Of a stretch of DNA of 64,000 nucleotides, positions 54,014-62,733 are shown piece after piece. Origin of the DNA: Limosilactobacillus caecicola (GTDB lineage: Bacteria > Bacillota > Bacilli > Lactobacillales > Lactobacillaceae); assembly GCF_943192935.1 (NCBI RefSeq), contig NZ_CALPCI010000004.1, forward strand, positions 1-64,000, in the 5' to 3' direction. The stretch's first letter is position 1. Every line of letters begins with the position of its first letter. The position numbers and the translations under genes were made by a program. The notes below the pieces were generated by a model that saw only the letters and a list, made by a program, of their open reading frames with translations, was not told the DNA's origin and did no database searches.

Positions 54014-54050
54014 AAAAAAGCTGGTTGCTCATCCGAGCAGCCAGCTTTTT
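54014..54050. terminator. Bidirectional terminator after marR
   Basis: AAAAAAGCTGGTTGCTC and GAGCAGCCAGCTTTTT form a 15-bp stem with A and T runs at both ends, serving the converging genes. Confidence 0.88.
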
Positions 54051-54052
54051 AG

Positions 54053-54166
54053 TTAATCTTCTTGTTTCGCTTCATCAAGCGACTTCATAATCGAAGGATT
54101 CTTGGAATGGCAATCCTTCAACATCTGTAAGTCTTCCGCACTTAATTCCACAACATACTTGCTCAT
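54053..54166 (-). CDS. Small 37-residue protein of unknown function
   Basis: A short gene reading MSKYVVELSAEDLQMLKDCH followed by SKNPSIMKSLDEAKQED. GAGGG lies seven bases before ATG 54166, and a terminator follows immediately after the stop, so it looks like a real independent unit. It is amphipathic and acidic, with one cysteine, no signal peptide or membrane segment. No family is recognised. It could be a small regulator of the adjacent two-component system or exporter, but nothing in the sequence shows this. Confidence 0.55.
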   Translation of the reverse strand: MSKYVVELSAEDLQMLKDCHSKNPSIMKSLDEAKQED

Positions 54167-54241
54167 AATGATCCCTCGTTTTCACATGTAATTAACTATT
54201 AATATACCACAATTCCTGGTCGGTGACCGGGAGAAAACGGG

Positions 54242-54865
54242 TTAGATCAGATCATTCTTGGCAGCGACCGCAATGGCTTGCGCCCGGTTGTGAACATTCA
54301 GAAGTTGGTAAATCGCGGAGAGGTAATTTTTCACCGTCCGGGATGTAACGTGGAGTTGGTCCGCAATTTCGGCGTTCGTTTGGCCAGCGGCGATCATCCG
54401 CAGCAATGACCGCTGTTGATCGGTGAGCTTCACATCGCTCGACGGCCCGGTGCTTTGCATAGCGGTATCCAAGACATCATGACTAATCGCAATGTAGTCC
54501 GGATCTTTCAATACCTGTTCGACACTATCCGCAATTTTGAAGGGATCCTCATCCTTTAACAGGTAACCCCGAATTCCCTTTTGAATCACGCTTTTGGCAA
54601 TTTGGACATCAATTTCTGTCGACAAAATCACGATATTCGTCTTGTCCAGGATTTGGTCAATCAAGGAGCCACCGTCCATCTTTGGCATTAGTAAATCGAC
54701 AATGACCAGGTCCGGGGCCTTATCCATAGCAGAAATTTGCTCCAAGGCCTCTTCACCATTGGCGGCGACCGCCACGACCTCCAAATCAGCATAGCCGTCC
54801 AGCACCGTCTTTAAACCTTCACAAACAATCGGGTGGTCATCAACAATCATAATTGAATATTTCAT
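54242..54865 (-). CDS. NarL/FixJ-family response regulator
   Basis: A 207-residue regulator. The receiver domain (residues 1-120) opens MKYSIMIVDDHPIVCEGL and has the phospho-acceptor Asp in VIVDLLMPKMDG, the Thr/Ser switch in VILSTE and the Lys in LLKDEDPF. The C-terminal LuxR-type HTH is LTDQQRSLLRMIAAGQTNAE and VTSRTVKNYLSAIYQLL. The ATG at 54865 overlaps the kinase stop (TAATG); an ATG two codons upstream is equally near the GGATGG site. Partner of the kinase encoded just upstream. Confidence 0.93.
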   Translation of the reverse strand: MKYSIMIVDDHPIVCEGLKTVLDGYADLEVVAVAANGEEALEQISAMDKAPDLVIVDLLMPKMDGGSLIDQILDKTNIVILSTEIDVQIAKSVIQKGIRGYLLKDEDPFKIADSVEQVLKDPDYIAISHDVLDTAMQSTGPSSDVKLTDQQRSLLRMIAAGQTNAEIADQLHVTSRTVKNYLSAIYQLLNVHNRAQAIAVAAKNDLI

Positions 54866-56055
54866 TAACATTCACCATCCTTATCTACGTTAAATTCTGC
54901 AACTACTTGGACACCATCAACTAACGGATGAATTGCTAAGCTGCCCTGGTACTTTTCGGCGCGTTCCCGCATATTTTTAATCCCAAAATGATTTTTCAAA
55001 ATCGTTTGCGGGTTAAAGCTGCTCCCCTGATTACGAATTTTCAAAGTCAGTCTGTCGTGGTCCCGACTGACGGCGACCCAGGCTTCACGAGTCGCTGCAT
55101 GCTTGACAATGTTCATAAGGGCCTCGCTCACTACCTGGACGATATCATGCAGTTCTTGTTCTTTGATCAGCATATCATCTGCCAAATCGAGGTGTACCCG
55201 AAGACCATAGTTGGTTTCATAATCAGAAATAATTCGGCGGATCCCCTGCTTGAGTGACCGTTGCATGGTTGCCGCACTCGTTTGCCGATACTGGTTAATT
55301 AGCTTCCGGGATTCAGTAATGGTTGTTTTGGCCATGTGCTGCGTCTTATCGACAACTTTCAGCATTTCTGGGTACTGCTGGTGGTCAGCAAACCGCTTGA
55401 TCATCGCTAATTGCATATTGATGCCAACGATATCTTGCACCAGCGTGTCATGAAGATCCCGGGCAATTTCCTGATGAACCTTTTGCGCCGTTAACCGGGC
55501 GATTTTACGGTTAGCCCGGCTCAATTTTAAATTCGTCTGCTTTAATTCTTCCGTCTGGCGCAACCGCCGGACAACCCCGAGGTAAGCCGTATAGCTAACG
55601 CCCGTCACGATGACGAACAATTCAATAATCAGCCAAAAGCTGTGCCAATGATCCCAGGTAATCAGCAACGGTGGAATTGTACAGAACACTGCCACAAACG
55701 GTGGTCGCCGAAGGTTGTTGATGATTACCAACTCTTGAACTAGGATTGCTGGAAACCAGGCAAGCATCAAAAGCAGCTCCCCAGGAATGGTTAGTAAGTG
55801 ACCCATCCACAAGATGGCCGCGACTTGTATGGCAATTGGCAGCCAGCCCGGCAGCCATTGCAAAAGTACCGGTGTGAGATAAATCAAAGCACAGATCAGC
55901 AGAAAGGGGAGTCCCTTACCGTAAAAGTGATCATTGGAGCGCATCAGCGGGCTAAACACGATGGAATTGATCATGACAAACCAGCCAAGACAGATCCAGC
56001 GAATTGACCGTAACACCTTAATTTGAAATGGTAACCGCGCCACCCGCTGACTCAT
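54865..56055 (-). CDS. Sensor histidine kinase, HisKA_3 (NarL partner) family
   Basis: A 396-residue kinase. About six hydrophobic segments fill residues 15-165 without an extracellular sensing domain of any size, so it may sense a membrane-associated signal. The H-box is VHQEIARDLHDTLVQDIVG (phospho-acceptor His in RDLHD), followed by a coiled region. The ATPase domain has the N-box-like VVSEALMNIVKHA and the G-box FNPQTILKNHFGIKNMRERA. Operon with the response regulator. The stimulus and targets are unknown; no target promoter is obvious. Confidence 0.92.
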   Translation of the reverse strand: MSQRVARLPFQIKVLRSIRWICLGWFVMINSIVFSPLMRSNDHFYGKGLPFLLICALIYLTPVLLQWLPGWLPIAIQVAAILWMGHLLTIPGELLLMLAWFPAILVQELVIINNLRRPPFVAVFCTIPPLLITWDHWHSFWLIIELFVIVTGVSYTAYLGVVRRLRQTEELKQTNLKLSRANRKIARLTAQKVHQEIARDLHDTLVQDIVGINMQLAMIKRFADHQQYPEMLKVVDKTQHMAKTTITESRKLINQYRQTSAATMQRSLKQGIRRIISDYETNYGLRVHLDLADDMLIKEQELHDIVQVVSEALMNIVKHAATREAWVAVSRDHDRLTLKIRNQGSSFNPQTILKNHFGIKNMRERAEKYQGSLAIHPLVDGVQVVAEFNVDKDGEC

Positions 56056-56154
56056 TTCACATTCATCCCGCTTCCCAAAATATTATTTAAGATTATTAAA
56101 CCTACTTTTAAGCAGCTTGTAATTTCGCTTATCGTACAATCACCTTTAATTACG

Positions 56155-56206
56155 AAAAATGCCTGGGCGTAGCAGGAAGCATTCCACTATTCTCAGGCAC
56201 TTTTGG
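56155..56206 (-). terminator. Terminator after the short-chain dehydrogenase gene
   Basis: TGCCTGAGAATAGTGGAATGC pairs imperfectly with GCTTCCTGCTACGCCCAGGCA, followed by five T on the minus strand. Confidence 0.7.
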
Positions 56207-56226
56207 GGGCCAGTTTTCAATCGTCA

Positions 56227-57054
56227 TTAATGTTTCAAAATGTCATGCATGTTTTGTTCAGGAACGAAGGAGTTGGTACTCCAGCCACCATCGATGACTA
56301 AATCAGATCCCGTCATAAACTTACTTTCGTCAGAAGCCAAGTAGACGAAGGCATAACCAATATCATCAGGTTCACCCGCGTATGGTGGCAGGTTGACCCG
56401 ACCCTTGTGGAGTTCGCCCATGGCTTCTTGGGAATGAATCCCAGAATCCTCCACCATTCCGGTAAAAATCGGTCCTGGGTTAACGTTGTTAACCCGGATA
56501 TTGTATTTCGCATACCATTGAGCAGCATGACGGGTCATTGCGTCAACGGCACCTTTCGAAGCGCTGTACGAAACGCTGCCGGCGTCGGAATAACCACCCA
56601 TCAAAGCGGCAACGGATGAAGTGTTGATGATTGAGCCTTTGCCCTTGCCATCATTGTTCTTCATCATGACCGGGATGACCGTCTTCATGCCTAACCAAAC
56701 CCCTTTGGCATTAATGTTCATAATGAAGTCCCAGTCTGCTTCCGTCGTTTCTAACAAACTCTTTGTAACGTGACTCCCCGCGTTGTTCACTAGGGCATCA
56801 ATCGTGCCATACTTAGCTACCGTGTCGTCAACAACCTGTTGCCAATTGGCAGCGTCAGCGACATCAAGCTTGGCCACGGTCACTTCCCCGCCGGCATCGC
56901 GGAATGGTTGAACCTCTTTTTCGAGTAATTCAACACGGTGGCCAGTCGTAGCGACCACCTTGGCCCCAGCCTGTGCCATTAGCTTGACTCCCGAGAGACC
57001 AATCCCCCGTGAAGCACCCGTAATCAGTACTACTTTACCTGATAACCGTCCCAT
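56227..57054 (-). CDS. Short-chain dehydrogenase/reductase
   Basis: A 275-residue NAD(P)-dependent oxidoreductase with all classical SDR elements: cofactor loop TGASRGIGLSG, NNAGSH, catalytic Ser in INTSSVAALMGG and YSASKGAVD with the Tyr-x-x-x-Lys pair, then NVNPGPIFTGMVEDSG. It resembles family members acting on secondary alcohols or ketones; substrate unknown. ATG 57054 is chosen seven bases after GAAAGGA; further upstream starts lack a ribosome site. Monocistronic. Confidence 0.92.
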   Translation of the reverse strand: MGRLSGKVVLITGASRGIGLSGVKLMAQAGAKVVATTGHRVELLEKEVQPFRDAGGEVTVAKLDVADAANWQQVVDDTVAKYGTIDALVNNAGSHVTKSLLETTEADWDFIMNINAKGVWLGMKTVIPVMMKNNDGKGKGSIINTSSVAALMGGYSDAGSVSYSASKGAVDAMTRHAAQWYAKYNIRVNNVNPGPIFTGMVEDSGIHSQEAMGELHKGRVNLPPYAGEPDDIGYAFVYLASDESKFMTGSDLVIDGGWSTNSFVPEQNMHDILKH

Positions 57055-57195
57055 ATGCATTTCCTTTCTATTCATAAGATTCGCTTTTAGTATATCACTT
57101 TGTGAAAAAGATAACAATAATGAATTGACAGCCGTTTATCATTAGTTGGAAAACAGGGTTCCATACAAAGTAGCAAATGATAATGTGTTCACATA

Positions 57196-57220
57196 GTAAC
57201 GAAATTTGTTTCGTAGTTAC
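57196..57220. promoter_or_regulatory. Inverted repeat upstream of the acyltransferase-ABC operon
   Basis: GTAACGAAA and TTTCGTAGTTAC form an inverted repeat (two-base bulge) around 57208, with a second short repeat (GCAATTCAATTGC) near 57275. Both lie in the 280-bp region between the divergent dehydrogenase and acyltransferase genes, a plausible regulator site. Confidence 0.4.
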
Positions 57221-57334
57221 CTGGCGTTTCGTAAAATCTCGCGGGTTCCTTCACACATTTTGCACAAATCGATCGCAATTCAATTGCAATTGCCCCGTAC
57301 AATAATGCCAATCATTTTTTATGGGAGGTGTGTT

Positions 57335-58549
57335 ATGGCAGCAACCAAACGTCAATATCTATACGAAGTCGATTTGATGCGCTGTATTTTCATTTTCGGT
57401 GTCCTGGCAAACCACGTCACGTCCACTTTTACCGGGGCGGTTGATCCACACTCGTTTGCTTACCAATTTTTAGTGTCCACCCACTTGATGCTCCACTTCA
57501 CGCGAATGGGGTTCATGTTTATTACCGGGTTAGTCCTCTTTTTGGGCTATTACCATAAACCCCGCGTTAATTTTGGCACCTTTTGGTACAAACGTTTTAA
57601 GGGAGCCGGCATTCCCTACGTCTTTTGGAACGGCTTCTTTATTTTACTGACCCTGATCCTGGTTACCCAGAATTTTTCGTGGAGCGGGTGGCTCAGCGAA
57701 TGGGGCAGCGCCATCATCCATGGTGACCACTTCTACCTTTACTACATTCTCGTCACCATGCAACTGTACCTGATTTTTCCGCTCCTGCTCTGGCTTTTTA
57801 AGGCCACCGAGGATCATCACGGAACCGTGTTGGTGATTAGTGGCATCATCCAGTTTCTCTTCCTCATTTACGTGAAATACGTGTTCCCAAACGTTAGTCA
57901 CGCGGGCTGGCCATACCTGATGCGGGCTTACGGGATCAATGTGTTGTCCTACCAATTCTATTTCATTGCGGGGGCCTTCGTCTCCATCCACTACCGGGCA
58001 ACAACGCGGTGGATTCGCCAGCACCGGCGGGCAATCTACCTGAGTACCTTGATCCTTGGCCTCGGAACACTCGGGCTCTACTACTACAACACCCAATTGC
58101 TACATTTAGACCGTCACTACGCGAACCTTGTCCACCAGCCGTACATCATGATTTACGCCAGCCTGATGATTTTGTCGATCATCTCCCTGAGCCTGCAGTA
58201 TGCGGCTAAACGCCATGAACCTCAGTGGCAACCATTTTCCCGTGCTGTTGGGTTGTCCGCCAAACTGTCCTTTGGAGTTTACCTAACCCAAACCGCAGCA
58301 TTATCATTCCTGGCGGGAATCCTCAGCTTGCTAGCACCATTTGTTGCTAGTTGGGAATTACTTGTTCTCCTCCCCTTCGGCTACCTGTTTGTAATCAGTG
58401 GTTCCTGGCTGATCTCATACTTCTGTTACAAAGTTTATCCATTTGGGGTCCTCATCGGTCGTCCACAACCACGGCAGTCAATTCGAAAGAAGGAAATTCA
58501 TTATGACCAAATTAACGAACGTCTTACAAACACATCTCCAGAAGAATAG
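57335..58549 (+). CDS. Acyltransferase 3 family membrane protein
   Basis: A 404-residue protein with about ten membrane helices. The N-terminal YLYEVDLMRCIFIFGVLANH carries the R and H typical of the family, which moves acyl groups from cytosolic CoA donors to outer-surface carbohydrates. Other landmarks are FMFITGLVLFLGYY, FKGAGIPYVFWNG and FYLYYILVTMQLYLIFPLLLWL. The start is ATG 57335, directly after GGGAGGTG. It overlaps the downstream ligase gene by 47 nt, so the two are coupled; the ligase might make its acyl-CoA donor. Confidence 0.87.
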   Translation: MAATKRQYLYEVDLMRCIFIFGVLANHVTSTFTGAVDPHSFAYQFLVSTHLMLHFTRMGFMFITGLVLFLGYYHKPRVNFGTFWYKRFKGAGIPYVFWNGFFILLTLILVTQNFSWSGWLSEWGSAIIHGDHFYLYYILVTMQLYLIFPLLLWLFKATEDHHGTVLVISGIIQFLFLIYVKYVFPNVSHAGWPYLMRAYGINVLSYQFYFIAGAFVSIHYRATTRWIRQHRRAIYLSTLILGLGTLGLYYYNTQLLHLDRHYANLVHQPYIMIYASLMILSIISLSLQYAAKRHEPQWQPFSRAVGLSAKLSFGVYLTQTAALSFLAGILSLLAPFVASWELLVLLPFGYLFVISGSWLISYFCYKVYPFGVLIGRPQPRQSIRKKEIHYDQINERLTNTSPEE

Positions 58550-60029
58550 TACCCGGCCCTTTGTCCGTGACATTTACCTCAACCAATGGTTTACCGGCCA
58601 AGATATCGAAGCCGACATCACCACCCTGCAAGGGTATTTTCAACAAATGGGCCTCGGTAACGGTGACGTCATCTTGATGTCCCTGCGTAATTCCAGTGCC
58701 TACCTCCCCATCAACCAAGCAATGTGGCGATGGGGGATTACCGCTCACCCCGTCGCCGCCAATAGTGCGAATAAGGAACTGGCGGCGGACTACCAGGAAC
58801 ACCAATATCCAGCCGTCATTTTAACGGCGGACAAAGTCACCGATTTGCAGAAGTTTCCCGAGCTTTCGTTTGAACTGGTGAAATTACGGACGTTCCCTGA
58901 GGGCCTGCTGATCGGTTACCAAACTCACCGCCAGACTAATCCCAACCACCAGCCAACCGAGGATAGCCTGGGTTGGATCCTCAATACTTCTGGAACCACC
59001 GGTAAGCCCAAGCAGGTTGGTTTAACCCACCAAATGATGTGGCAAGCGGCGATCTATGATGCAGAAAGCCACCAATTATCGGCACAGGATACCGTTTTAA
59101 TTGTCATGCCGATGTTTCACATCAATGCCCAGGAATTGATCATCGTGTCCACCCTCTTCAGCGATGGTCGAATCGTAATCGCCCCGAAATTTAGCGCCAG
59201 CAGTTACTGGGACTGGATTAGCGACTATGACTGTACCTGGAGTTCCGTGGTCCCAACCATTGTCACCATCCTTTTGAAAAATCAGGAATCCCAAAAGCGG
59301 TTTAACCCCCGTCACCACCTCCGCTTTATCCGCTGTGCCTCAGCCATGTTGCCAGTCGAACGGCACCAGGAATTCATTGAACGTTTCCAAGTGCCAATCC
59401 TCGAAGGTTATGGGTTAACGGAAGCCTGCAGCCAATGCACTTTGAATCCACTAGACCAGATCCGGGTGGGATCCGTCGGGAAGCCTTACGGAACGCAAGT
59501 TCAAATATTTGCTGAAGGTACGTATACCACCACTGCCAACGTCACCGGGGAAATCGTCATCAAGGGGAACCACGTGATTACGGAATACCTAAACGCTGAT
59601 GCCAAGGCCCAACGCGATTTCCACGATGGTTGGTTCCACACTGGTGACCTGGGCTACTTTGATCACGATGGTTACCTGTGGTTGAACGGCCGGCGAAAGA
59701 ACATCATTAACCACGGGGGTGAAAAAATTAACCCCACCATGGTCGAAGGGACCTTGGGATCCCTCGACTTCATCAAGGACGTTGCCGTCGTCGGTACCCC
59801 TGATCAAATCTATGGGGAAAACGTTGCCGCTGCGATCATCTTGCAAGCGGGCGTTGACGGTTCCGCGGACCTCAAGAATTACATTCTTTCCTATGCCGAG
59901 AAAAAACTCGCTAAGTACCGGCGGCCGACCGAAATCTACTTTATCGACCAATTCCCACTAAATCCAACCGGGAAAGTCATTCGGCCCCAACTCGTGAAGC
60001 AGCTGACCGACTTAAAAATGGCCGAGTGA
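58503..60029 (+). CDS. AMP-dependent acyl-CoA synthetase/ligase
   Basis: A 508-residue ANL-superfamily enzyme that activates a carboxylate as acyl-AMP and joins it to CoA or a carrier. The P-loop-like motif is LNTSGTTGKPKQVGLTH, the A5 motif LEGYGLTEACSQ, the A7 motif WFHTGDLGYFD, the hinge NGRRKNIINHGGEKI and the final Lys in PLNPTGKVIRP. It is closest in style to CaiC or oxalyl-CoA-synthetase-like ligases. Start ATG 58503 follows GAAAGAAGGAA inside the acyltransferase gene. Confidence 0.9.
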   Translation: MTKLTNVLQTHLQKNSTRPFVRDIYLNQWFTGQDIEADITTLQGYFQQMGLGNGDVILMSLRNSSAYLPINQAMWRWGITAHPVAANSANKELAADYQEHQYPAVILTADKVTDLQKFPELSFELVKLRTFPEGLLIGYQTHRQTNPNHQPTEDSLGWILNTSGTTGKPKQVGLTHQMMWQAAIYDAESHQLSAQDTVLIVMPMFHINAQELIIVSTLFSDGRIVIAPKFSASSYWDWISDYDCTWSSVVPTIVTILLKNQESQKRFNPRHHLRFIRCASAMLPVERHQEFIERFQVPILEGYGLTEACSQCTLNPLDQIRVGSVGKPYGTQVQIFAEGTYTTTANVTGEIVIKGNHVITEYLNADAKAQRDFHDGWFHTGDLGYFDHDGYLWLNGRRKNIINHGGEKINPTMVEGTLGSLDFIKDVAVVGTPDQIYGENVAAAIILQAGVDGSADLKNYILSYAEKKLAKYRRPTEIYFIDQFPLNPTGKVIRPQLVKQLTDLKMAE

Positions 60030-60040
60030 GGTGATGCTTA

Positions 60041-61015
60041 GTGAAAAATAACCATGTCCATCGTAAAATCTTTGTCTGGCTGCTCATTGGCGTGTGGATC
60101 ATCATCGCCTACTTTGGCTGGCGTCAAGCAACCGGTGCTGGAACCAGTACCAAGACCATTACCATCGGTTACCAAGCTGGTGACGAATTCGACATTTCTA
60201 AGACCCGGGGCGCCTTTGCGAAAAAGATGAAGGCCAAGGGCTACACCGTGAAATTTAAAGAATTCCAAAATGGTTCCGCAGAAATGCAGGCCCTCGCCAA
60301 CGGAAGTATTGATTACGCCCGGATTGGTGACACTCCTGGGATTACCGCTCTTGCTTCCGGGACGAAGCTGACCTACGTTGCTGCCGGGGCAAGCAAGGCT
60401 AACGGCTCAGGAATTCTGGTCAAGAAGGGCCAAGGAATCAATAGTATGAGTGACCTCAAAGGCAAGACGATTGCCTATACCAAGGGAACCAGCTCCGAAT
60501 ACATGCTCAGAAAAGCACTCCAGAAAGCCGGGCTTTCCACTAGCGATGTTACCCTGAAAAGTCTGGACCAAAGTGCGGCCGCCGTTGCCTTTGCCAAAGG
60601 CAAGGTTGATGCCTGGGCTAACTGGGATCCCGCCACTTCCCAAGCAGAAGTCACCGAAAACGCGAAGTTGCTGGTCAACGGGACTACCTTAGGGGTCAAC
60701 AACCGGAGCTTTATCGTGGCACCGACGAAATTTGCTAAGCAAAACAAGGCCGTCACCAAGTTAGTGATTAAGTACAGCAACGCCGATATGCAATGGGCCA
60801 ACAAACACAAGAGCAAGCTCGTGGCAATGATGCAAAAGAAACTCAAGCTGAAGAAGGCTGTCGTCGAAAAGATGGTCAACCGACGGACGTATAAGATGAC
60901 CAGGATGACCAAGACCGCAGTCAAGGAACTACAGGACATCGCGAACTTGTTCTACCAAAGCAAGATCATTACCAAAAAAGTTCAGGTCAAAGACCACGTC
61001 CAGTACCTAAAATAG
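60041..61015 (+). CDS. ABC transporter substrate-binding protein (sulfonate/nitrate/taurine type)
   Basis: A 324-residue extracytoplasmic binding protein tethered by an N-terminal signal anchor (FVWLLIGVWIIIAYF, residues 10-24) with no lipobox cysteine. The mature part opens TITIGYQAGDEFDISKTRGA and includes GSIDYARIGDTPGITALASG, LKGKTIAYTKGTSSEYMLRKA and FAKGKVDAWANWDP, the SsuA/TauA-like pattern. The ligand cannot be decided; the acyl-CoA ligase upstream hints at an organic acid. Starts GTG 60041, after GAGGTGA. Second half is lysine-rich. Confidence 0.88.
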   Translation: MKNNHVHRKIFVWLLIGVWIIIAYFGWRQATGAGTSTKTITIGYQAGDEFDISKTRGAFAKKMKAKGYTVKFKEFQNGSAEMQALANGSIDYARIGDTPGITALASGTKLTYVAAGASKANGSGILVKKGQGINSMSDLKGKTIAYTKGTSSEYMLRKALQKAGLSTSDVTLKSLDQSAAAVAFAKGKVDAWANWDPATSQAEVTENAKLLVNGTTLGVNNRSFIVAPTKFAKQNKAVTKLVIKYSNADMQWANKHKSKLVAMMQKKLKLKKAVVEKMVNRRTYKMTRMTKTAVKELQDIANLFYQSKIITKKVQVKDHVQYLK

Positions 61016-61026
61016 AGGTGTTAATT

Positions 61027-61848
61027 ATGGATCAAGAAATTAGTCTCAACATCAACCAAGAAACAACCACCACTAACAACGTCACCCACCAGCATTCCAA
61101 AAGAAAACTCGACCGCCTGTTGCCGTGGCTAATTCCCGTCAGCCTGGTGATTCTGTGGCAAGTAGCCGTGAGCACCAAGTTGATCGACTCGTCCTTTGTT
61201 CCGGCCCCATCCGCAGTGATTGCTCAAGGAGTCAGCCTTTGGCAAAGCGGGGAATTGCAGAAAAACATCTGTATCTCACTGTTTCGGGCATCCGTTGGTT
61301 TCGTAATTGGGGGCGGTAGTGGACTGGTCCTTGGGTTAGTGAACGGGCTTTCCAAAACCGCCCGCGCCACCCTCGACAGTACCGTCCAGATGTTGAGAAA
61401 CATTCCCCACTTAGCCTTGATTCCCGTCATGATCCTGGTGCTCGGGATTGGTGAATCCGCTAAGATCAGTCTGGTCGCCATCGGCTGTCTGTTCCCGATG
61501 TACATCAATACCTACCACGGGATTACCTCCGTCGACCACGGCTTGATCGAAATGGGCAAGTCCTACGGGTTAAGCTCTTGGGCCTTACTACGCAAAATCA
61601 TTTTACCGAGTGCCCTCCCGTCCATTTTGATGGGGGTCCGGTATGCCCTGGGAGTAATGTGGACAACCCTGATCGTGGCCGAAACGGTCTCTGCTGATTC
61701 TGGGATCGGCTATATGTCAACCAACGCCCAACAGTTTATGAACATGAAAACCATTTTTCTCTGCATTACCATCTACGCCCTCTTAGGGAAGCTTTCAGAT
61801 GTCATCGCCAAGACATTTGAACAAATCTACCTCGACTGGCGCAACTAA
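61027..61848 (+). CDS. ABC transporter permease (SsuC/TauC-like)
   Basis: A 273-residue permease with six hydrophobic segments. The cytoplasmic EAA loop is MGKSYGLSSWALLRKIILPSALPSILMGVR, split here as the G---------I-LP pattern, which docks on the ATPase. LVILWQVAVSTKLIDSSFVPAP and ETVSADSGIGYM are typical of sulfonate, nitrate and taurine importers. ATG 61027 follows GAGGTG; an earlier TTG or ATG lacks spacing. Between the binding protein and the ATPase genes. Confidence 0.9.
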   Translation: MDQEISLNINQETTTTNNVTHQHSKRKLDRLLPWLIPVSLVILWQVAVSTKLIDSSFVPAPSAVIAQGVSLWQSGELQKNICISLFRASVGFVIGGGSGLVLGLVNGLSKTARATLDSTVQMLRNIPHLALIPVMILVLGIGESAKISLVAIGCLFPMYINTYHGITSVDHGLIEMGKSYGLSSWALLRKIILPSALPSILMGVRYALGVMWTTLIVAETVSADSGIGYMSTNAQQFMNMKTIFLCITIYALLGKLSDVIAKTFEQIYLDWRN

Positions 61849-61863
61849 TTGGAGGTCCTCATC

Positions 61864-62583
61864 ATGCTCAAATACTTAACCGTGAACAACGTTTCAAAAG
61901 TTTACCAAGCCAAAACTGCCCTGCACGACGCCAACTTGGAAGTCGACCGGGGATCGTTCGTCGCCATCGTCGGCATGAGTGGGAGTGGTAAAACCACCCT
62001 CTTGCGAATGATTGCGGGACTCGAACAACCCACCACTGGTGAAATCCGGCAAAACGACCGTCAAGTGACCTCGATCAATCCCCAAGCCCGTTGTATGTTC
62101 CAAGATGACCGACTGCTCCCGTGGATGACGGTCAGTGAAAACCTGACCTTTGGGGCTAAGGATAAGGAGCAACGTGCCCGGGCCCAACGACTATTAGAAA
62201 CCATGGAACTCATGGAATTTAGTAACTACTACCCAACCAAGTTGTCTGGTGGGCAACGCCAACGGGTCGCCTTGGCCCGGGCCCTGATGGATAATCCAGA
62301 ACTGCTCCTGTTGGACGAACCATTGGGCGCCTTGGACGCCCTGACCCGTCTGCGGATGCAGGACCTGATTTTAAAAATCACCAATGAGCAAAAAATCACG
62401 ACCATGCTGGTGACCCACGACGTCTCTGAGGCCGTGCGGATGGCCAACCGCATTATCGTTGTCAAAAATTCGCAGATCCTCCGCCAACTCGACAATCCCT
62501 ACCAAGGGGTGGACAACGAAAATGGCAAGTTACGCCGCCTCGAATTGGTCGATGAGGTGTTGGACATTATTTATCATGGATAA
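61864..62583 (+). CDS. ABC transporter ATP-binding protein (SsuB/TauB-like)
   Basis: A 239-residue ATPase: Walker A GMSGSGKTT, Q-loop CMFQDDRLLPWMTV, signature LSGGQRQRVALARALM, Walker B LLLLDEPLGALDALTR and H-loop LVTHDVSEA. This is the standard energising subunit for the preceding permease and binding protein. ATG 61864 follows GGAGG; a TTG five codons upstream overlaps that site. Last gene of the five-gene operon; hairpins follow. Confidence 0.93.
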   Translation: MLKYLTVNNVSKVYQAKTALHDANLEVDRGSFVAIVGMSGSGKTTLLRMIAGLEQPTTGEIRQNDRQVTSINPQARCMFQDDRLLPWMTVSENLTFGAKDKEQRARAQRLLETMELMEFSNYYPTKLSGGQRQRVALARALMDNPELLLLDEPLGALDALTRLRMQDLILKITNEQKITTMLVTHDVSEAVRMANRIIVVKNSQILRQLDNPYQGVDNENGKLRRLELVDEVLDIIYHG

Positions 62584-62609
62584 GTTCCTCGTATATAGTA
62601 CAAAAACTA

Positions 62610-62643
62610 GTTAAAAGTTCCCCGTATATAGGGAACTTTTAAC
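62610..62643 (+). terminator. Terminator of the acyltransferase-ABC operon
   Basis: GTTAAAAGTTCCC and GGGAACTTTTAAC form a perfect 13-bp stem around a CGTATATA loop. The preceding bases (62585-62599, TTCCTCGTATATAGT) and the following hairpin (62649-62668, CTCCCTGTATGGAGGG) look like diverged copies of the same core. Confidence 0.75.
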
Positions 62644-62672
62644 TGATTTTCTCCCTGTATGGAGGGAACAAC

Positions 62673-62710
62673 AAGCCCCCGCAGCTAGATTTTGTCTAAC
62701 TGCGGGGGTT
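62673..62710. terminator. Bidirectional terminator before the DUF4767 gene end
   Basis: AAGCCCCCGCAG and CTGCGGGGGTT, interrupted by a 14-base loop, form a GC-rich 10-11-bp stem between converging genes. Confidence 0.75.
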
Positions 62711-62733
62711 CGTTTCATATTTGAGTTATCTAT

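Noticed and set aside
60475-60939. Minus-strand hydrophobic 154-codon open frame opposite the binding protein
   Set aside because: The hydrophobic look comes from complementing a lysine-rich coding sequence; it has no ribosome site and lies within an intact plus-strand operon.
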